DNA of 64,000 nt from Mucilaginibacter sp. (GCF_028288205.1 NZ_JAQBOD010000056.1:62001-126000); one strand, 5' to 3'; numbered from the stretch's first letter, positions 1 through 8,292 are shown. Program-made: numbers and translations. The notes: a model not told the origin generated them from the sequence alone.

Positions 1-262
1 GGGCAAGAAGATAGCGCAGAGGAACAAACTGGAAAATACCATTGCCAACATTGATGGCTTTACCGTTGCCCAAAATAATGATAAAGACGATCTGGCAAGC
101 GACAGCCGTTTTGCCCGTTGCGAACTGGTCATTTCCGATGATGACGGGAACGAGTTTGTAACCAAAAACCCTTTCATTATCGCCTATGTCGCCCACGAGG
201 TTAGGGCGCTTTGTGTCGAAAAATTGAAAGAGGTTGAGGCAAGTATAGTTCTACCTTTTTGA
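1..262 (+). CDS. hypothetical protein, 3' fragment
   Basis: An open frame enters from the left edge (frame starting at base 2) and ends at TGA 260-262, giving 86 residues. The fragment is hydrophilic with many Asp and Asn, and a central stretch VTKNPFIIAYVAHEVRAL. I recognise no family. It sits upstream of DUF932 and other small element-type genes, so it is probably cargo of an integrative conjugative element. The true start lies outside the window. Confidence 0.6.
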   Translation, partial: GKKIAQRNKLENTIANIDGFTVAQNNDKDDLASDSRFARCELVISDDDGNEFVTKNPFIIAYVAHEVRALCVEKLKEVEASIVLPF

Positions 263-274
263 GTAAAATAATGG

Positions 275-309
275 AAACGCCCTATGTATTAAGGTTACAT
301 AGGGCGTAT
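275..309 (+). terminator. hairpin after the first gene
   Basis: Perfect 12-bp inverted repeat ACGCCCTATGTA (277-288) and TACATAGGGCGT (296-307) with a 7-nt loop, 14 bases after the upstream stop. No strong T-run follows, so it may terminate, attenuate or protect an mRNA end. Confidence 0.5.
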
Positions 310-341
310 TTCAAAAGGTAAAACCATTTGATATTAAGGTA

Positions 342-470
342 ATGGTACAGCTATTTATAGAATTAACCAATCAAATCTATTGGGTAGGTTATGCACAGGA
401 GTTGGCAAAGTCCGACCCTGCACTTTTTCAGTTTGAGCTTAACGAATTTTTAAACGCATATAACCGTTAG
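342..470 (+). CDS. small hypothetical protein (42 aa)
   Basis: ATG 342 to TAG 468-470 encodes a 42-residue protein starting MVQLFIELTNQIYWVGYAQE. It is likely helical and is followed after 3 nt by the next small gene, so the two are probably co-transcribed. Function unknown. The compact spacing and compositional match with its neighbours are the only support for it being real. Confidence 0.45.
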   Translation: MVQLFIELTNQIYWVGYAQELAKSDPALFQFELNEFLNAYNR

Positions 471-473
471 GTT

Positions 474-641
474 ATGAAAGACAGCATTTTTTTATTGGTA
501 AAGATAGGTATCAGAACCACCCATACCAGCATTCATGATGCTATTGCAGAACTGCAAACCAAGACCCGGCTAAGCGTAAGCGGTACGCCGAATGTAGAGG
601 TTTTAGAAGTTAAAATTATTCCATTAAACACAAAAAATTAA
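474..641 (+). CDS. small hypothetical protein (55 aa)
   Basis: ATG 474 to TAA 639-641, 55 residues, with MKDSIFLLVKIGIRTTHTSI at the N-terminus and a predicted helix/strand pattern (HDAIAELQTK, then VEVLEVKIIPLN). It ends 4 nt before the DUF932 start, which suggests one transcript. Small proteins of this kind often precede DUF932 genes in Bacteroidota elements, but I cannot name the family. Confidence 0.5.
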   Translation: MKDSIFLLVKIGIRTTHTSIHDAIAELQTKTRLSVSGTPNVEVLEVKIIPLNTKN

Positions 642-645
642 AGAC

Positions 646-1707
646 ATGGCACACAATCTCAATTATAACGAACAGACACAAAAGCACAGCTTTTTTAGTG
701 TCAAAGAAAAAGCCTGGCACAATTTAGGGCAGATTATCAGCGACTACCCGACCAGCGCAGAAGCGATTAAACACGCAGGGTTAAATTATATAGTGGAGAA
801 ACGCCCCTTGTTTACCTACGATACGGAAAGCCGTCAAGGCGACCCCGATACGGATATTATTATCCCCGAAATTGAAGTACCTAACTTCTTTGCCACCATT
901 CGCACCGATACCGAGCAGGTTTTGGGTGTAGTTGGCAATGATTACGAAGTGGTACAGAATGTAAACGCCTTTGATTTCTTTGATAGTATTGTTGGCGGTA
1001 AGGACGGTATTTTATATGAAACCGCAGGGGCATTAGGCAATGGCGAACGCATTTTTATTACAGCAAAACTACCCGATTATATTAAAGTTGGCAGAAACGA
1101 CCTGATAGAACAGTATTTATTTTTGACTACTTCGCATGATGGCTATGGTAGCATAACCGCAGCTTTTACCCCTGTCAGGGTTGTATGTGAAAATACGCTT
1201 AACGCTGCTATGCGTAATCATAGCAACTCTATTAAAATACGCCATACCGCAAGCGCAAACGACAGGCTTAAACAGGCGCATACGCTATTAAGTATCACTA
1301 ACCAGTTAGCCAACGAATTAGAGGCTGTATTTAACAATTGGTCAAGGATACGCATAACCGATACTGCGGTTAAACGCTTGATACAGGTAGCAATGGCACC
1401 CAATAAGGAAGTATTGCAGAACCTGCAAAATGGCAAGCAGGACGAATTAAGTTCGACCTATAATAACATGGTAAGTAGCGTTATGGAGTATGCTTTAACC
1501 AATCCGACCCAACAGGAAATAACCACCAAAGGCACTTTGTTTGGGGCGTACAATGCCGTTACCGGCTATTTTCAGAACGTGCGTAACTATAAGGATGATG
1601 AAAGCAAATTCAAATCTATTATGTATGGTACAGGCTTGCAAAGATGCCAAACCGCATTTGACTTGTGCAAAGAATTTGCCAAACATGGTAATAACGCACT
1701 TAACTAA
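646..1707 (+). CDS. DUF932 domain protein
   Basis: A 353-residue protein of the DUF932 (phage/plasmid-like TIGR03299) family. The evidence is the N-terminal KAWHNLGQ motif, the central block GVVGNDYEVVQNVNAFDFFD, and the conserved TPVRVVCENTLNAA segment. Homologs sit on phages, plasmids and integrative conjugative elements. Their biochemical role is not established, although an SSB-like or DNA-metabolism role has been suggested. The start fits, because ATG 646 follows the previous stop by 4 nt. It marks the left part of the window as mobile-element DNA. Confidence 0.85.
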   Translation: MAHNLNYNEQTQKHSFFSVKEKAWHNLGQIISDYPTSAEAIKHAGLNYIVEKRPLFTYDTESRQGDPDTDIIIPEIEVPNFFATIRTDTEQVLGVVGNDYEVVQNVNAFDFFDSIVGGKDGILYETAGALGNGERIFITAKLPDYIKVGRNDLIEQYLFLTTSHDGYGSITAAFTPVRVVCENTLNAAMRNHSNSIKIRHTASANDRLKQAHTLLSITNQLANELEAVFNNWSRIRITDTAVKRLIQVAMAPNKEVLQNLQNGKQDELSSTYNNMVSSVMEYALTNPTQQEITTKGTLFGAYNAVTGYFQNVRNYKDDESKFKSIMYGTGLQRCQTAFDLCKEFAKHGNNALN

Positions 1708-1759
1708 TTAATCCATAGGGGAGCAATCCCCTTTTATTATCCATTAAAATATTAAAATC

Positions 1760-2140
1760 ATGACCGCACTAAGCAATCTCAATAATATTGGAAGGGCAAA
1801 GCTATTGCATGAGCTTTTTCCCGATGAAATACCGCAACTGTTAGACCATATTAAGGAAGTTTGCGTCGACCTGAAAGCAAACAGAGAAGAATATCAAAAC
1901 ACATGGAATTTTGGATTAATGACTTTTCATACGTGGCTATCACTTTCAGAGAAAACTGAGGGGCTAATTAACAGGCATCGTAACAATATGATCAAGAGCA
2001 GTAAGGTATTTTCCGAGCAGTTATTTCATTCCTACGATTACACGGTACTTTTTGTAAACGACCGCATTGTAAAGTATGCCGAAAAAATGAGCGAAAAAAG
2101 CAAATTCAAACAGGCGGTGGACTTATTATTTAACCCTTAA
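1760..2140 (+). CDS. hypothetical protein (126 aa)
   Basis: A 126-residue, mainly helical soluble protein (MTALSNLNNIGRAKLLHELF...). No catalytic motif, signal peptide or membrane segment is visible. It lies 53 nt after DUF932, with a small GGGG/CCCC hairpin (1717-1732) between them, and is followed by two further tiny genes. It is probably accessory-element cargo. Function unknown. Confidence 0.6.
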   Translation: MTALSNLNNIGRAKLLHELFPDEIPQLLDHIKEVCVDLKANREEYQNTWNFGLMTFHTWLSLSEKTEGLINRHRNNMIKSSKVFSEQLFHSYDYTVLFVNDRIVKYAEKMSEKSKFKQAVDLLFNP

Positions 2141-2150
2141 ATCTTGTATC

Positions 2151-2285
2151 ATGGAAAACGAAAAATGCCTATACGATAGGTGGATGGATAAGGAAGCATT
2201 AAACCTCAACACCTTCACGGTAACACTCTTTCGGCTCATTCAGTGTGCCGACGGAAATAACAAGGGTAAGATTTTGCAAGCCTAG
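2151..2285 (+). CDS. small hypothetical protein (44 aa)
   Basis: ATG 2151 to TAG 2283-2285, 44 residues, starting MENEKCLYDRWMDKEALNLN and ending GNNKGKILQA. It begins 10 nt after the previous stop, in line with the tightly packed small genes of this stretch. The C-terminus (TVTLFRLIQCADGNNKGKIL) resembles small element proteins, but no family can be assigned. Confidence 0.45.
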   Translation: MENEKCLYDRWMDKEALNLNTFTVTLFRLIQCADGNNKGKILQA

Positions 2286-2330
2286 GGCCAATATTTTACC
2301 GGTTCAGAGTATTTCTAAACTTCAATTAAC

Positions 2331-2353
2331 TAAAGGGGGAAAATCCCCCTTTA
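2331..2353 (+). promoter_or_regulatory. 10-bp hairpin before the 49-aa gene
   Basis: Perfect inverted repeat TAAAGGGGGA (2331-2340) / TCCCCCTTTA (2344-2353) with a 3-nt AAA loop, 15 nt before the next ATG. A similar but shorter hairpin (AGGGGA/TCCCCT, 1717-1732) lies in the previous spacer. It may be an attenuator or a processing site. Confidence 0.45.
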
Positions 2354-2367
2354 AAACTAAATAGATT

Positions 2368-2517
2368 ATGAGTTATATAGTAATAGAAACGCACGGTAGC
2401 CCGGAATACGCCATTATCGTTACCGACACAGATGGCAAGAACCTTGTTTTTGAAATACGTGAAAAAGCGGAACGGGAAGCTGCAGACTGTCAGGAAGGTT
2501 TTATATTCGAACTATAA
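2368..2517 (+). CDS. small hypothetical protein (49 aa)
   Basis: ATG 2368 to TAA 2515-2517 encodes 49 residues (MSYIVIETHGSPEYAIIVTD...). A strand-rich start is followed by an acidic helix (FEIREKAEREAADCQEGFIF). The pattern looks like a genuine small beta/alpha protein, and it is better supported than the overlapping longer frame at 2432. It is followed directly by a strong hairpin that probably closes the transcript. Family unknown. Confidence 0.55.
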   Translation: MSYIVIETHGSPEYAIIVTDTDGKNLVFEIREKAEREAADCQEGFIFEL

Positions 2518-2540
2518 TAACGCAATAAAAATCCAAAATC

Positions 2541-2568
2541 GCCCGCTGTTGCTTTGCAACAGACGGGC
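2541..2568 (+). terminator. terminator-like hairpin
   Basis: GCCCGCTGTTGC (2541-2552) pairs with GCAACAGACGGGC (2556-2568), with one bulged A and a short TTT loop. It lies 23 nt after the last small gene. There is no long T-tract. Confidence 0.5.
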
Positions 2569-2640
2569 GTTGCTGCCGCAAGTAAAGTGCCTTGATAGGC
2601 TCTTATACATCCTTTTTTTCTCTTCGTTCATTCTCTAAAA

Positions 2641-3210
2641 TTTCCTTTATAACCACCAATATTCATTCCAAGTGTTCTAATAGATTCCTGCTCACTCCGC
2701 AAACGTTCGCAAGTTGCCACAGGTTATAAAAGAGAATGAGAGGAGAAAAGTATATCTTTTTTAAAAGCACTGTGCGCAGTTGTCAAGGGCCCGGCGGGCG
2801 CGGGGTTTCATGACCCTTGACGGCGGGGCTTTACCTTTGCGGTTAAAAAACTGAAATGGTTTGGAAAAGTTGGTTTGATCGAAGCAAAAGGCTACCCGGT
2901 AAATAAGGGCAAAAAGCAAGTCCCTACCTGCCGTATGGGTGCGCAGGATCGGCCAGGTAAAGCGCAGCGTTACGGTACGATCCAGACTGTGCTGTGGAAA
3001 TACGGCAGGCCGGGTCTTGCTGTGCGGCCTGCGGCTTGGTCAGCGACAGCAGACCTGACAGCTGGCATGGCCAAAGCAGCGATTGCAGCGGCATCCTTTT
3101 TTAGAAAAAAAAGATATAGCGGAAAGCGCGGTGCCCGATAACATCGAGCAGCTTCCCAAAAGAAGCCCAAGAAAAAATTCCTATTTTTACAATAACCAAA
3201 ATTTACGCCC
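2641..3210. other. 570-bp spacer with inverted repeat
   Basis: No convincing gene is present. The spacer changes from AT-rich to GC-rich and holds an 8-bp inverted repeat, GTCAAGGG (2782-2789) and CCCTTGAC (2814-2821), around a very GC-rich loop. An 88-residue frame across 2875-3141 has a low-complexity, Arg/Ala-rich product and looks accidental. The stretch marks the change from conjugative-type genes to the repair cargo and may be an old insertion junction. Confidence 0.4.
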
Positions 3211-3651
3211 ATGGGATTTCTGTCTTTTATCGGAAAGTGGCTTGGCTTAGGCCGCAGGTTCAGCGGGACACCGGAACAATACCTTGCTATGGTGCAATAC
3301 ATAGCTAAAAAAAACAATCCGGAATACAGTAAGGATGAACTGCTGCAATGGGGCGACGTGATGCAAAAAGCGATGAAAGTGAATCTCCAACCTTATGGTG
3401 ATTTTAAAGACCTGGCTGAAAACGGCAAACCGGATTACTCGATGGTAGAAAAGGTGGACGGCAAGATGAAAGAGATGGCGCAACGCCGTGATTTGAAGCA
3501 AGCCATCTATGGTCCAAATGCTGATCTTGGTGAGGACGATGTCATGAAAAGTAATGATGCCGGTTCCGTATTCGCCCGTAAGATGGTGAAAGACTTATCG
3601 CAGCATGTCCGGTTTTCGGACGTAGAACAGCGAAAATTGAATGATTTATAG
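3211..3651 (+). CDS. hypothetical protein (146 aa)
   Basis: A 146-residue soluble protein. The N-terminus MGFLSFIGKWLGLGRR could be a short amphipathic helix, and the rest is hydrophilic and helical (EYSKDELLQWGDVMQKAMKV). I recognise no domain. It overlaps the following frame slightly if that gene starts at 3641. The usage of ATG 3656 there leaves a 4-nt gap instead, so the two genes are probably one operon. Function unknown. Confidence 0.6.
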   Translation: MGFLSFIGKWLGLGRRFSGTPEQYLAMVQYIAKKNNPEYSKDELLQWGDVMQKAMKVNLQPYGDFKDLAENGKPDYSMVEKVDGKMKEMAQRRDLKQAIYGPNADLGEDDVMKSNDAGSVFARKMVKDLSQHVRFSDVEQRKLNDL

Positions 3652-3655
3652 CAAA

Positions 3656-3946
3656 ATGGAAACGTTGACCCAATTTAAAACATCTTTAAATGATCGGGAA
3701 CCTGCTCCCGGGCTGTCTGTGCAATTGAAAAGCCTTTGGTATGATGGTAAAGGCAACTGGGATCTTGCCCATAAACAGGTCGATCTGCTAAGCGACCGGG
3801 AATCAGCCTGGGTGCACGCTTACCTGCACCATAAGGAGGGCGACACCGGCAATGCAGATTACTGGTATAGAAGGGCAGGAAAAGTTAGGCCTGAAGTTAC
3901 TTTGGCTCAGGAATGGGAAGCATTGGTGCTACATTTTCTCCGATGA
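3656..3946 (+). CDS. TPR-like small protein (96 aa)
   Basis: ATG 3656 (preferred over in-frame ATG 3641, which overlaps the upstream gene) gives 96 residues. The segment SAWVHAYLHHKEGDTGNADY followed by WYRRAGK resembles a TPR/SEL1-like helical pair with a Gly-Asn turn. No enzyme motif is present. It lies directly behind the 146-residue gene and is probably co-expressed with it. A role in protein contact is possible but unproven. Confidence 0.6.
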   Translation: METLTQFKTSLNDREPAPGLSVQLKSLWYDGKGNWDLAHKQVDLLSDRESAWVHAYLHHKEGDTGNADYWYRRAGKVRPEVTLAQEWEALVLHFLR

Positions 3947-3988
3947 GCAAGCACCTTTACCGGCCGTAAGATGTTTCATGTAAAGGGA

Positions 3989-4198
3989 ATGAAACGCAAA
4001 TGCTCAGCTTCCATAAAGTTTCAGATCGATATGTTGCCATTGATGCAGGCTAAGGAATATGTGTGTTGTGTAGACCAGGCATATGTTTATGCATTGAAGT
4101 CTGCTTTCAGTAATGACTTTAGTTCTATTGACGAACTTCGAAAAGTCATTTTTGAAAGTCTTGATGACCAATACTATAGCGTGATACGAAACTCATAA
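3989..4198 (+). CDS. doubtful small protein (69 aa)
   Basis: A frame from ATG 3971 or, more plausibly, ATG 3989, ending at TAA 4196-4198. It has helices (LPLMQAKEYVCCVDQAYVYA; SIDELRKVIFESLDDQYYS) but no recognisable family. It converges with the DUF5655 gene, whose stop is 8 nt away. The more AT-rich codon use than the flanks and the lack of homologs I know of keep confidence low. Confidence 0.35.
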   Translation: MKRKCSASIKFQIDMLPLMQAKEYVCCVDQAYVYALKSAFSNDFSSIDELRKVIFESLDDQYYSVIRNS

Positions 4199-4205
4199 GC
4201 GTGTG

Positions 4206-4607
4206 TTAAGTAAGATTGTATGATTCGCGAAGGTAAATATAAATGCCCGGCTTGAGTTCATCAATAGCTGTCAGCCGGATATGGTTCTCGTACTTTTTAC
4301 CAGAGGCCACGCTTTTAGTCACAGGTTTTTCTTTATGGGGCGCCTTGGAATAGAATTTCAGATCGAGCCACTTTTTCATCGGCCGGATCACCAGAAATCC
4401 GGTACGACGGTAAAAAACAATGCAATTGGGTGTCGTGCTAATGAGTACCTTGGGCCAATCAGCGACTTCTGCCAGTATCTTATCAAATACTAATACCAGT
4501 TCCTCCGACCGGCCTTCGAACAAGCTGTCAAGCCTCACCCGCTTGCAATAATGCCGGAAGTCCGCCCAGGGCAGTTCGCGCTCACATTTCGGACAAGTCC
4601 AACTCAT
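4206..4607 (-). CDS. DUF5655 domain protein with N-terminal Cys/His knuckle
   Basis: A 133-residue protein. The N-terminus has CPKCERELPWADFRHYC, with a CxxC pair and a later HxC that could bind zinc. The remainder fits DUF5655: SLFEGRSEELVLVFDKILAE, then a strand-rich part (NCIVFYRRTGFLVIRPMKKW) and a final helix. Family function is unknown, and members occur alone or fused to other modules. The next upstream gene ends 4 nt before its start, so the two minus-strand genes probably form one unit. Confidence 0.7.
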   Translation of the reverse strand: MSWTCPKCERELPWADFRHYCKRVRLDSLFEGRSEELVLVFDKILAEVADWPKVLISTTPNCIVFYRRTGFLVIRPMKKWLDLKFYSKAPHKEKPVTKSVASGKKYENHIRLTAIDELKPGIYIYLRESYNLT

Positions 4608-4610
4608 GAG

Positions 4611-4841
4611 TTAACAATCGTGAAGGATAATAGTCCATTTGTTTTCGTCATCGAGCGCATAAGTTAGTCCGTCGCTCATTTCATAGACATGGCGCCCGCA
4701 TTTGTCGCTGTAAAAACTTTTCATTTCGCGGATGGCCTGGCCGCCGTTTTCCTGACGTAAATAATACAACAGTGCGCTAAGAGATGACCCGACATCACTT
4801 AACTTTTGATATTCCCCTTCTTTTACAAATGCTGAACTCAT
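4611..4841 (-). CDS. hypothetical protein (76 aa)
   Basis: A 76-residue soluble protein (MSSAFVKEGEYQKLSDVGSS...) with a middle helix (LSALLYYLRQENGG) and a C-terminal strand pair ending WTIILHDC. It lies immediately upstream of the DUF5655 gene with a 3-nt gap and on the same strand, so they are probably translated from one mRNA. No family recognised. Confidence 0.6.
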   Translation of the reverse strand: MSSAFVKEGEYQKLSDVGSSLSALLYYLRQENGGQAIREMKSFYSDKCGRHVYEMSDGLTYALDDENKWTIILHDC

Positions 4842-4864
4842 AAGATGGATGATTTTGAGAATAC

Positions 4865-5090
4865 TTACAAATAATGTGCCTCGATGCGGTCGGCTATCTG
4901 CACGATTACTTCCTCATCTAGACCGCCGGGGTTCCGGCAGAAGTGAATGTATTCGTTTTCTCCTGTTCAAAAACTGCGACCAGTTCATTATCTGCAAAAA
5001 CTTCGTATTCGCATTTATCCGCACCGTTATTGACGACTTAAAATTGAACAGTTCGCCAATGACTGCTACGCTTATCTTAAACTCTTCCAT
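4865..5090 (-). pseudogene. frameshifted paralogue of the Ku-operon small gene
   Basis: Read on the minus strand from ATG 5090, three frames together match the intact protein at 10095-10367. First comes MEEFKISVAVIGELFNFK, then VVNNGADKCEYEVFADNELV in a second frame, then FCRNPGGLDEEVIVQIADRI in a third. The intact relative has KYKVFEQGVYVASFE and ICQNPGGIDEEVLHLLADKI at the same places. At least two frameshifts separate the pieces, so the gene is broken unless the assembly is wrong. It lies upstream of the DUF3606/ligD genes, as its relative lies beside ku. Confidence 0.75.
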
Positions 5091-5166
5091 TAGTATAGCT
5101 TTATCGTTCTAATTAAAACCCGTTGGTATCGAATTTGTTATATCCGTACATCTAAAAACTAAAACT

Positions 5167-5331
5167 ATGGCAACAAGAGGGACAAAAGTGGAAAGGCATT
5201 CGGTATCCGAACAACCACATGAATTGAAATACGAAGCTAAGAAAACCGGCACAACGCCCAAAAAGGTAGAAGCCGCAAAGAAATCAGCCGGAAGTAATCA
5301 ACGTTCGGCAGTCGAGAAGCAGATCAAATAG
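5167..5331 (+). CDS. DUF3606-like small basic protein (54 aa)
   Basis: ATG 5167 to TAG 5329-5331, 54 residues, Lys-rich. The core EQPHELKYEAKKTGTTPKKV and following EAAKKSAGSNQRSAVEKQI follow the DUF3606 pattern (helix, turn, then xxAxKxxGxxRxxVExxL). The family is uncharacterised and common in proteobacteria and Bacteroidota, often near stress or DNA-repair genes. It is the first of two related genes ahead of ligD. Confidence 0.7.
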   Translation: MATRGTKVERHSVSEQPHELKYEAKKTGTTPKKVEAAKKSAGSNQRSAVEKQIK

Positions 5332-5343
5332 TCACAATTGTGA
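5332..5343. promoter_or_regulatory. TCACAATTGTGA palindrome
   Basis: A perfect 12-bp palindrome directly after the first DUF3606 stop and 48 nt before the second DUF3606/ligD unit. Ten of its bases (TCACAATTGT) recur at 10388-10397, 21 nt upstream of the ku operon. A shared operator for the two end-joining loci is possible, but a short AT-rich palindrome can also arise by chance. Confidence 0.35.
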
Positions 5344-5390
5344 TTTAAAACCATGACCCCCGAAAGGGGCTTTGTGTCAGGAAGGAATAT

Positions 5391-5564
5391 ATGCAACGAA
5401 AGATAAAAGCCATCCAACCAGATGCCCGGTCTATAAATATTGAAGATCAATACGCGCCGGAATTTTGGGCGAGTAAGTTAAAAGTATCACAAACCAAACT
5501 GAAAGATGAAGTCGAAGCGGTAGGTCCGTCGGCGGTGGATGTTAAACGGGAATTAAAAAAATAA
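5391..5564 (+). CDS. DUF3606 protein (57 aa)
   Basis: ATG 5391 to TAA 5562-5564, 57 residues. It matches the DUF3606 pattern well: INIEDQYAPEFWASKLKVSQ, then KLKDEVEAVGPSAVDVKREL. The conserved tryptophan of the WAxKxxVs segment and the VGPSAxxV turn are present. It ends 4 nt before ligD, so it is probably co-transcribed with the ligase. Function of the family is unknown; the position suggests an accessory role with the repair genes. Confidence 0.8.
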   Translation: MQRKIKAIQPDARSINIEDQYAPEFWASKLKVSQTKLKDEVEAVGPSAVDVKRELKK

Positions 5565-5568
5565 GAGC

Positions 5569-8292
5569 ATGGGCCTAAAGGAATACGTCAAGAAAAGGGA
5601 TTTTAAAAAGACTGCTGAACCAAAAGCCGGGGCAAGTAAGGATAAGGATCATTTGATTTTCGTGGTGCAAAAGCATGATGCTTCAAGGCTGCATTATGAT
5701 TTCCGGCTGGAAATGGAAGGCGTATTGAAAAGTTGGGCGGTGCCCAAAGGTCCGATGCTCGACCCCAAGGTAAAACACCTGGCGATGATGGTGGAGGACC
5801 ATCCTTTCGACTATTTGAATTTTGAAGGCATTATTCCTGAAGGCGAATATGGCGGTGGCACGGTGATCGTCTGGGATGAGGGTACCTACGAGCCTATCGA
5901 GCCCATCAAGGGAAAGAAGGCACAAGAAAAAGCGCTGCTAAACCAATTGGCATCCGGCCAGTTAAAAATCAAACTACATGGTGAAAAGCTGAACGGTGAA
6001 TTTGCGCTGGTGAAAACCCATGGTATGGGTGAGAATGCCTGGCTGATGATTAAGCACAAAGATGAATTCGCCTCCGGCGAAGATGTTACCAAACAGGACA
6101 AGTCGGTGCTTTCCGGCAAGTCCATCGAAACTATGGCAAAGACCAGTGAAAAGGTTTGGCAGCATGGCCACGAGGAAGATGTGGTTCCCGACCAGGAACT
6201 GGCTGAAGAAATTGAAACAAGGGACCCTGCAACCACAAAAGCGGAGTTTGCAAAAATATTGAAGGCTGCACCAAAATCGAAGATACCCACGAACATCAAA
6301 CCGATGAAGGCCACATTGGTTGATGAACCGTTCGACGAACCCGGCTGGCTGTTCGAGGTGAAATGGGACGGTTACCGCGCCATTGCCGTGCTAGATAAAA
6401 AAGAAGGAGCAAGCCTCATTTCGCGAAACAATCTCCCGTTTGAAAAATATTACCCGATCAATGACGCGCTAAAAAGCTGCAAAATGGATGCCCTGCTGGA
6501 CGGCGAATTATTGGTACTCAATGAAAAAGGTATATCTGATTTCGGTGCTATGCAAAACTGGCGCAGCGAGGCTGATGGCAATTTAGTCTATTATATATTC
6601 GATATCCTTTGGTATGAGGGTAAAAATTTAATGGGCTTGCCGCTGAGTGATCGGCAAGCTGTTCTACAATCGATCTTACCAACAGATAATGATCACATCC
6701 GTCAGAGTAAAGTATTTTATGCCAATGGGATTGACTTTTTTGCGGCAGCAGAGCGTATGGGGCTAGAAGGGATTATCGCAAAAAAGGCTGATAGTGTTTA
6801 CACCTCAGACCTGCGCAGCAAAGAGTGGTTAAAAGTAAAAGTGCAAAGGCGGCAGGAAGTGGTGATTGCAGGATTCACTAAAAATGAAGGTACGGGTAAG
6901 TCATTCAGCGCTTTGGTATTAGGTGTTTATAAAGGAAAAGAACTCCAGTTTGTTGGTAAAGTCGGCACCGGCTTTTCCGATAAACTCCAAAAGGAAATGA
7001 TGGCGCAGTTCAAACCGCTCATTACCGATAAAAGCCCTTTTGATTACGAAGTCGATGTCGACAAACCGACCCGTTTCCGGCCAAAACGAATGGGGGCCAA
7101 ACCGACCTGGCTCAAACCCGAATTGGTTTGCGAAGTTGGCTTTGCGGAAGTAACCAGTGATGGCGTTTTTCGCCAAGCCTCTTTCAAAGGGATGCGTACG
7201 GATAAAAATGCGAAGGATGTAGTTTTGGAAACACCGGCAGCAACAGAAGAAACAGTGGCTGATGCACATAAAAAAACTGTTTCAGAAACACCGACGAAAA
7301 AAGGCACTAAAAAGAAAAAGCCTGATTTGGCATTGGCCCCGGTTAAAAATACTGAACGTAAAACCCTGCTCAATCCAACCGAAGATACGCAGGTCAAGAA
7401 GATTTGCGGGCATGAGCTGAAATTTAACCACGTTACCAAACTCTATTGGCCGGAAGATAAGATCACCAAGGGACAGATGCTTAACTACTATTATAAAGTT
7501 GGTGAACACATGATGCCTTACCTGAAAGACAGGCCGATGTCACTCAACCGTTTTCCGGGCGGAATACACGGTCAAAGTTTTTACCAAAAAAATGTTACGG
7601 ATAAAGCACCCGACTGGGCGAAGACGTTTGATCATGTAACCGATGAAGGAAAGGTTACCAAATATCTAGTCGGAACCGATGAAGCCAGTTTGCTTTGGAT
7701 GGCCTCATTAGGGTGCATCGAGATCAATCCCTGGTTCAGCCGGGCGCAAACGCCTGACAACCCGGACTATTGCGTGATTGACCTCGATCCGGATAAGCAT
7801 ACTTATGACCAGGTGGTAGAAGCCGCCCGGATCACTAAAGATATACTGGACGCGATTGACGTACCCAGCTATCCCAAGACATCCGGCTCAACAGGCATGC
7901 ACATTTACATCCCGCTGGAAGGCAAGTATACCTACCAGCAAAGCCAGTTGTTCGCCAATATCATTGTTAAACTCGTCCATAAACAGATCCCGGATTATAC
8001 CAGCCTCGAAAGAAGCATTGCCGCGCGTAATGGCAAGATGTATCTTGACTTTTTGCAAAACCGGCCAGGTGCAACCATCGCCGGACCATATTCTTTACGA
8101 CCGAAACCAGGAGCCACTGTTTCCACCCCATTAAGTTGGGAGGAAGTTAAACCTGGTCTGACTATTCAACATTTCAATATTCATAACGCGATTGATCGTT
8201 TCAAAGAAACAGGAGATCTTTTTCATGGTGTGCTTGGCGAAGGGATCAATCTGGAAAAAACGATCAAAAAAGCACAAAGTGTGTTCAAATAA
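5569..8292 (+). CDS. ligD: ATP-dependent DNA ligase LigD (NHEJ)
   Basis: A multi-domain ligase of bacterial non-homologous end joining, 907 residues, which joins double-strand breaks together with Ku. Domain order is 3'-phosphoesterase (about 20-190, with HYDFRLEMEG and PEGEYGGGTV), ATP-dependent ligase (about 250-570, adenylation motif KWDGYRA near residue 265) and primase/polymerase (about 630-900, metal motif DLDPD near 738). All three modules look intact. A Lys/Thr-rich linker separates ligase and polymerase. The PE-ligase-polymerase order is the one I associate with Bacteroidota LigD. It lies 4 nt after a DUF3606 gene. The ku operon on the other strand starts about 2 kb away. Confidence 0.95.
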   Translation: MGLKEYVKKRDFKKTAEPKAGASKDKDHLIFVVQKHDASRLHYDFRLEMEGVLKSWAVPKGPMLDPKVKHLAMMVEDHPFDYLNFEGIIPEGEYGGGTVIVWDEGTYEPIEPIKGKKAQEKALLNQLASGQLKIKLHGEKLNGEFALVKTHGMGENAWLMIKHKDEFASGEDVTKQDKSVLSGKSIETMAKTSEKVWQHGHEEDVVPDQELAEEIETRDPATTKAEFAKILKAAPKSKIPTNIKPMKATLVDEPFDEPGWLFEVKWDGYRAIAVLDKKEGASLISRNNLPFEKYYPINDALKSCKMDALLDGELLVLNEKGISDFGAMQNWRSEADGNLVYYIFDILWYEGKNLMGLPLSDRQAVLQSILPTDNDHIRQSKVFYANGIDFFAAAERMGLEGIIAKKADSVYTSDLRSKEWLKVKVQRRQEVVIAGFTKNEGTGKSFSALVLGVYKGKELQFVGKVGTGFSDKLQKEMMAQFKPLITDKSPFDYEVDVDKPTRFRPKRMGAKPTWLKPELVCEVGFAEVTSDGVFRQASFKGMRTDKNAKDVVLETPAATEETVADAHKKTVSETPTKKGTKKKKPDLALAPVKNTERKTLLNPTEDTQVKKICGHELKFNHVTKLYWPEDKITKGQMLNYYYKVGEHMMPYLKDRPMSLNRFPGGIHGQSFYQKNVTDKAPDWAKTFDHVTDEGKVTKYLVGTDEASLLWMASLGCIEINPWFSRAQTPDNPDYCVIDLDPDKHTYDQVVEAARITKDILDAIDVPSYPKTSGSTGMHIYIPLEGKYTYQQSQLFANIIVKLVHKQIPDYTSLERSIAARNGKMYLDFLQNRPGATIAGPYSLRPKPGATVSTPLSWEEVKPGLTIQHFNIHNAIDRFKETGDLFHGVLGEGINLEKTIKKAQSVFK

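Noticed and set aside
2875..3141. 88-residue frame in the 2.6-3.2 kb spacer
   Set aside because: The start is TTG and the product is low-complexity and Arg/Ala-rich. No family or neighbour supports it.
4849..5112. plus-strand frame over 4.85-5.1 kb
   Set aside because: The opposite strand carries a frameshifted relative of the ku-coupled gene, which explains the conservation better.
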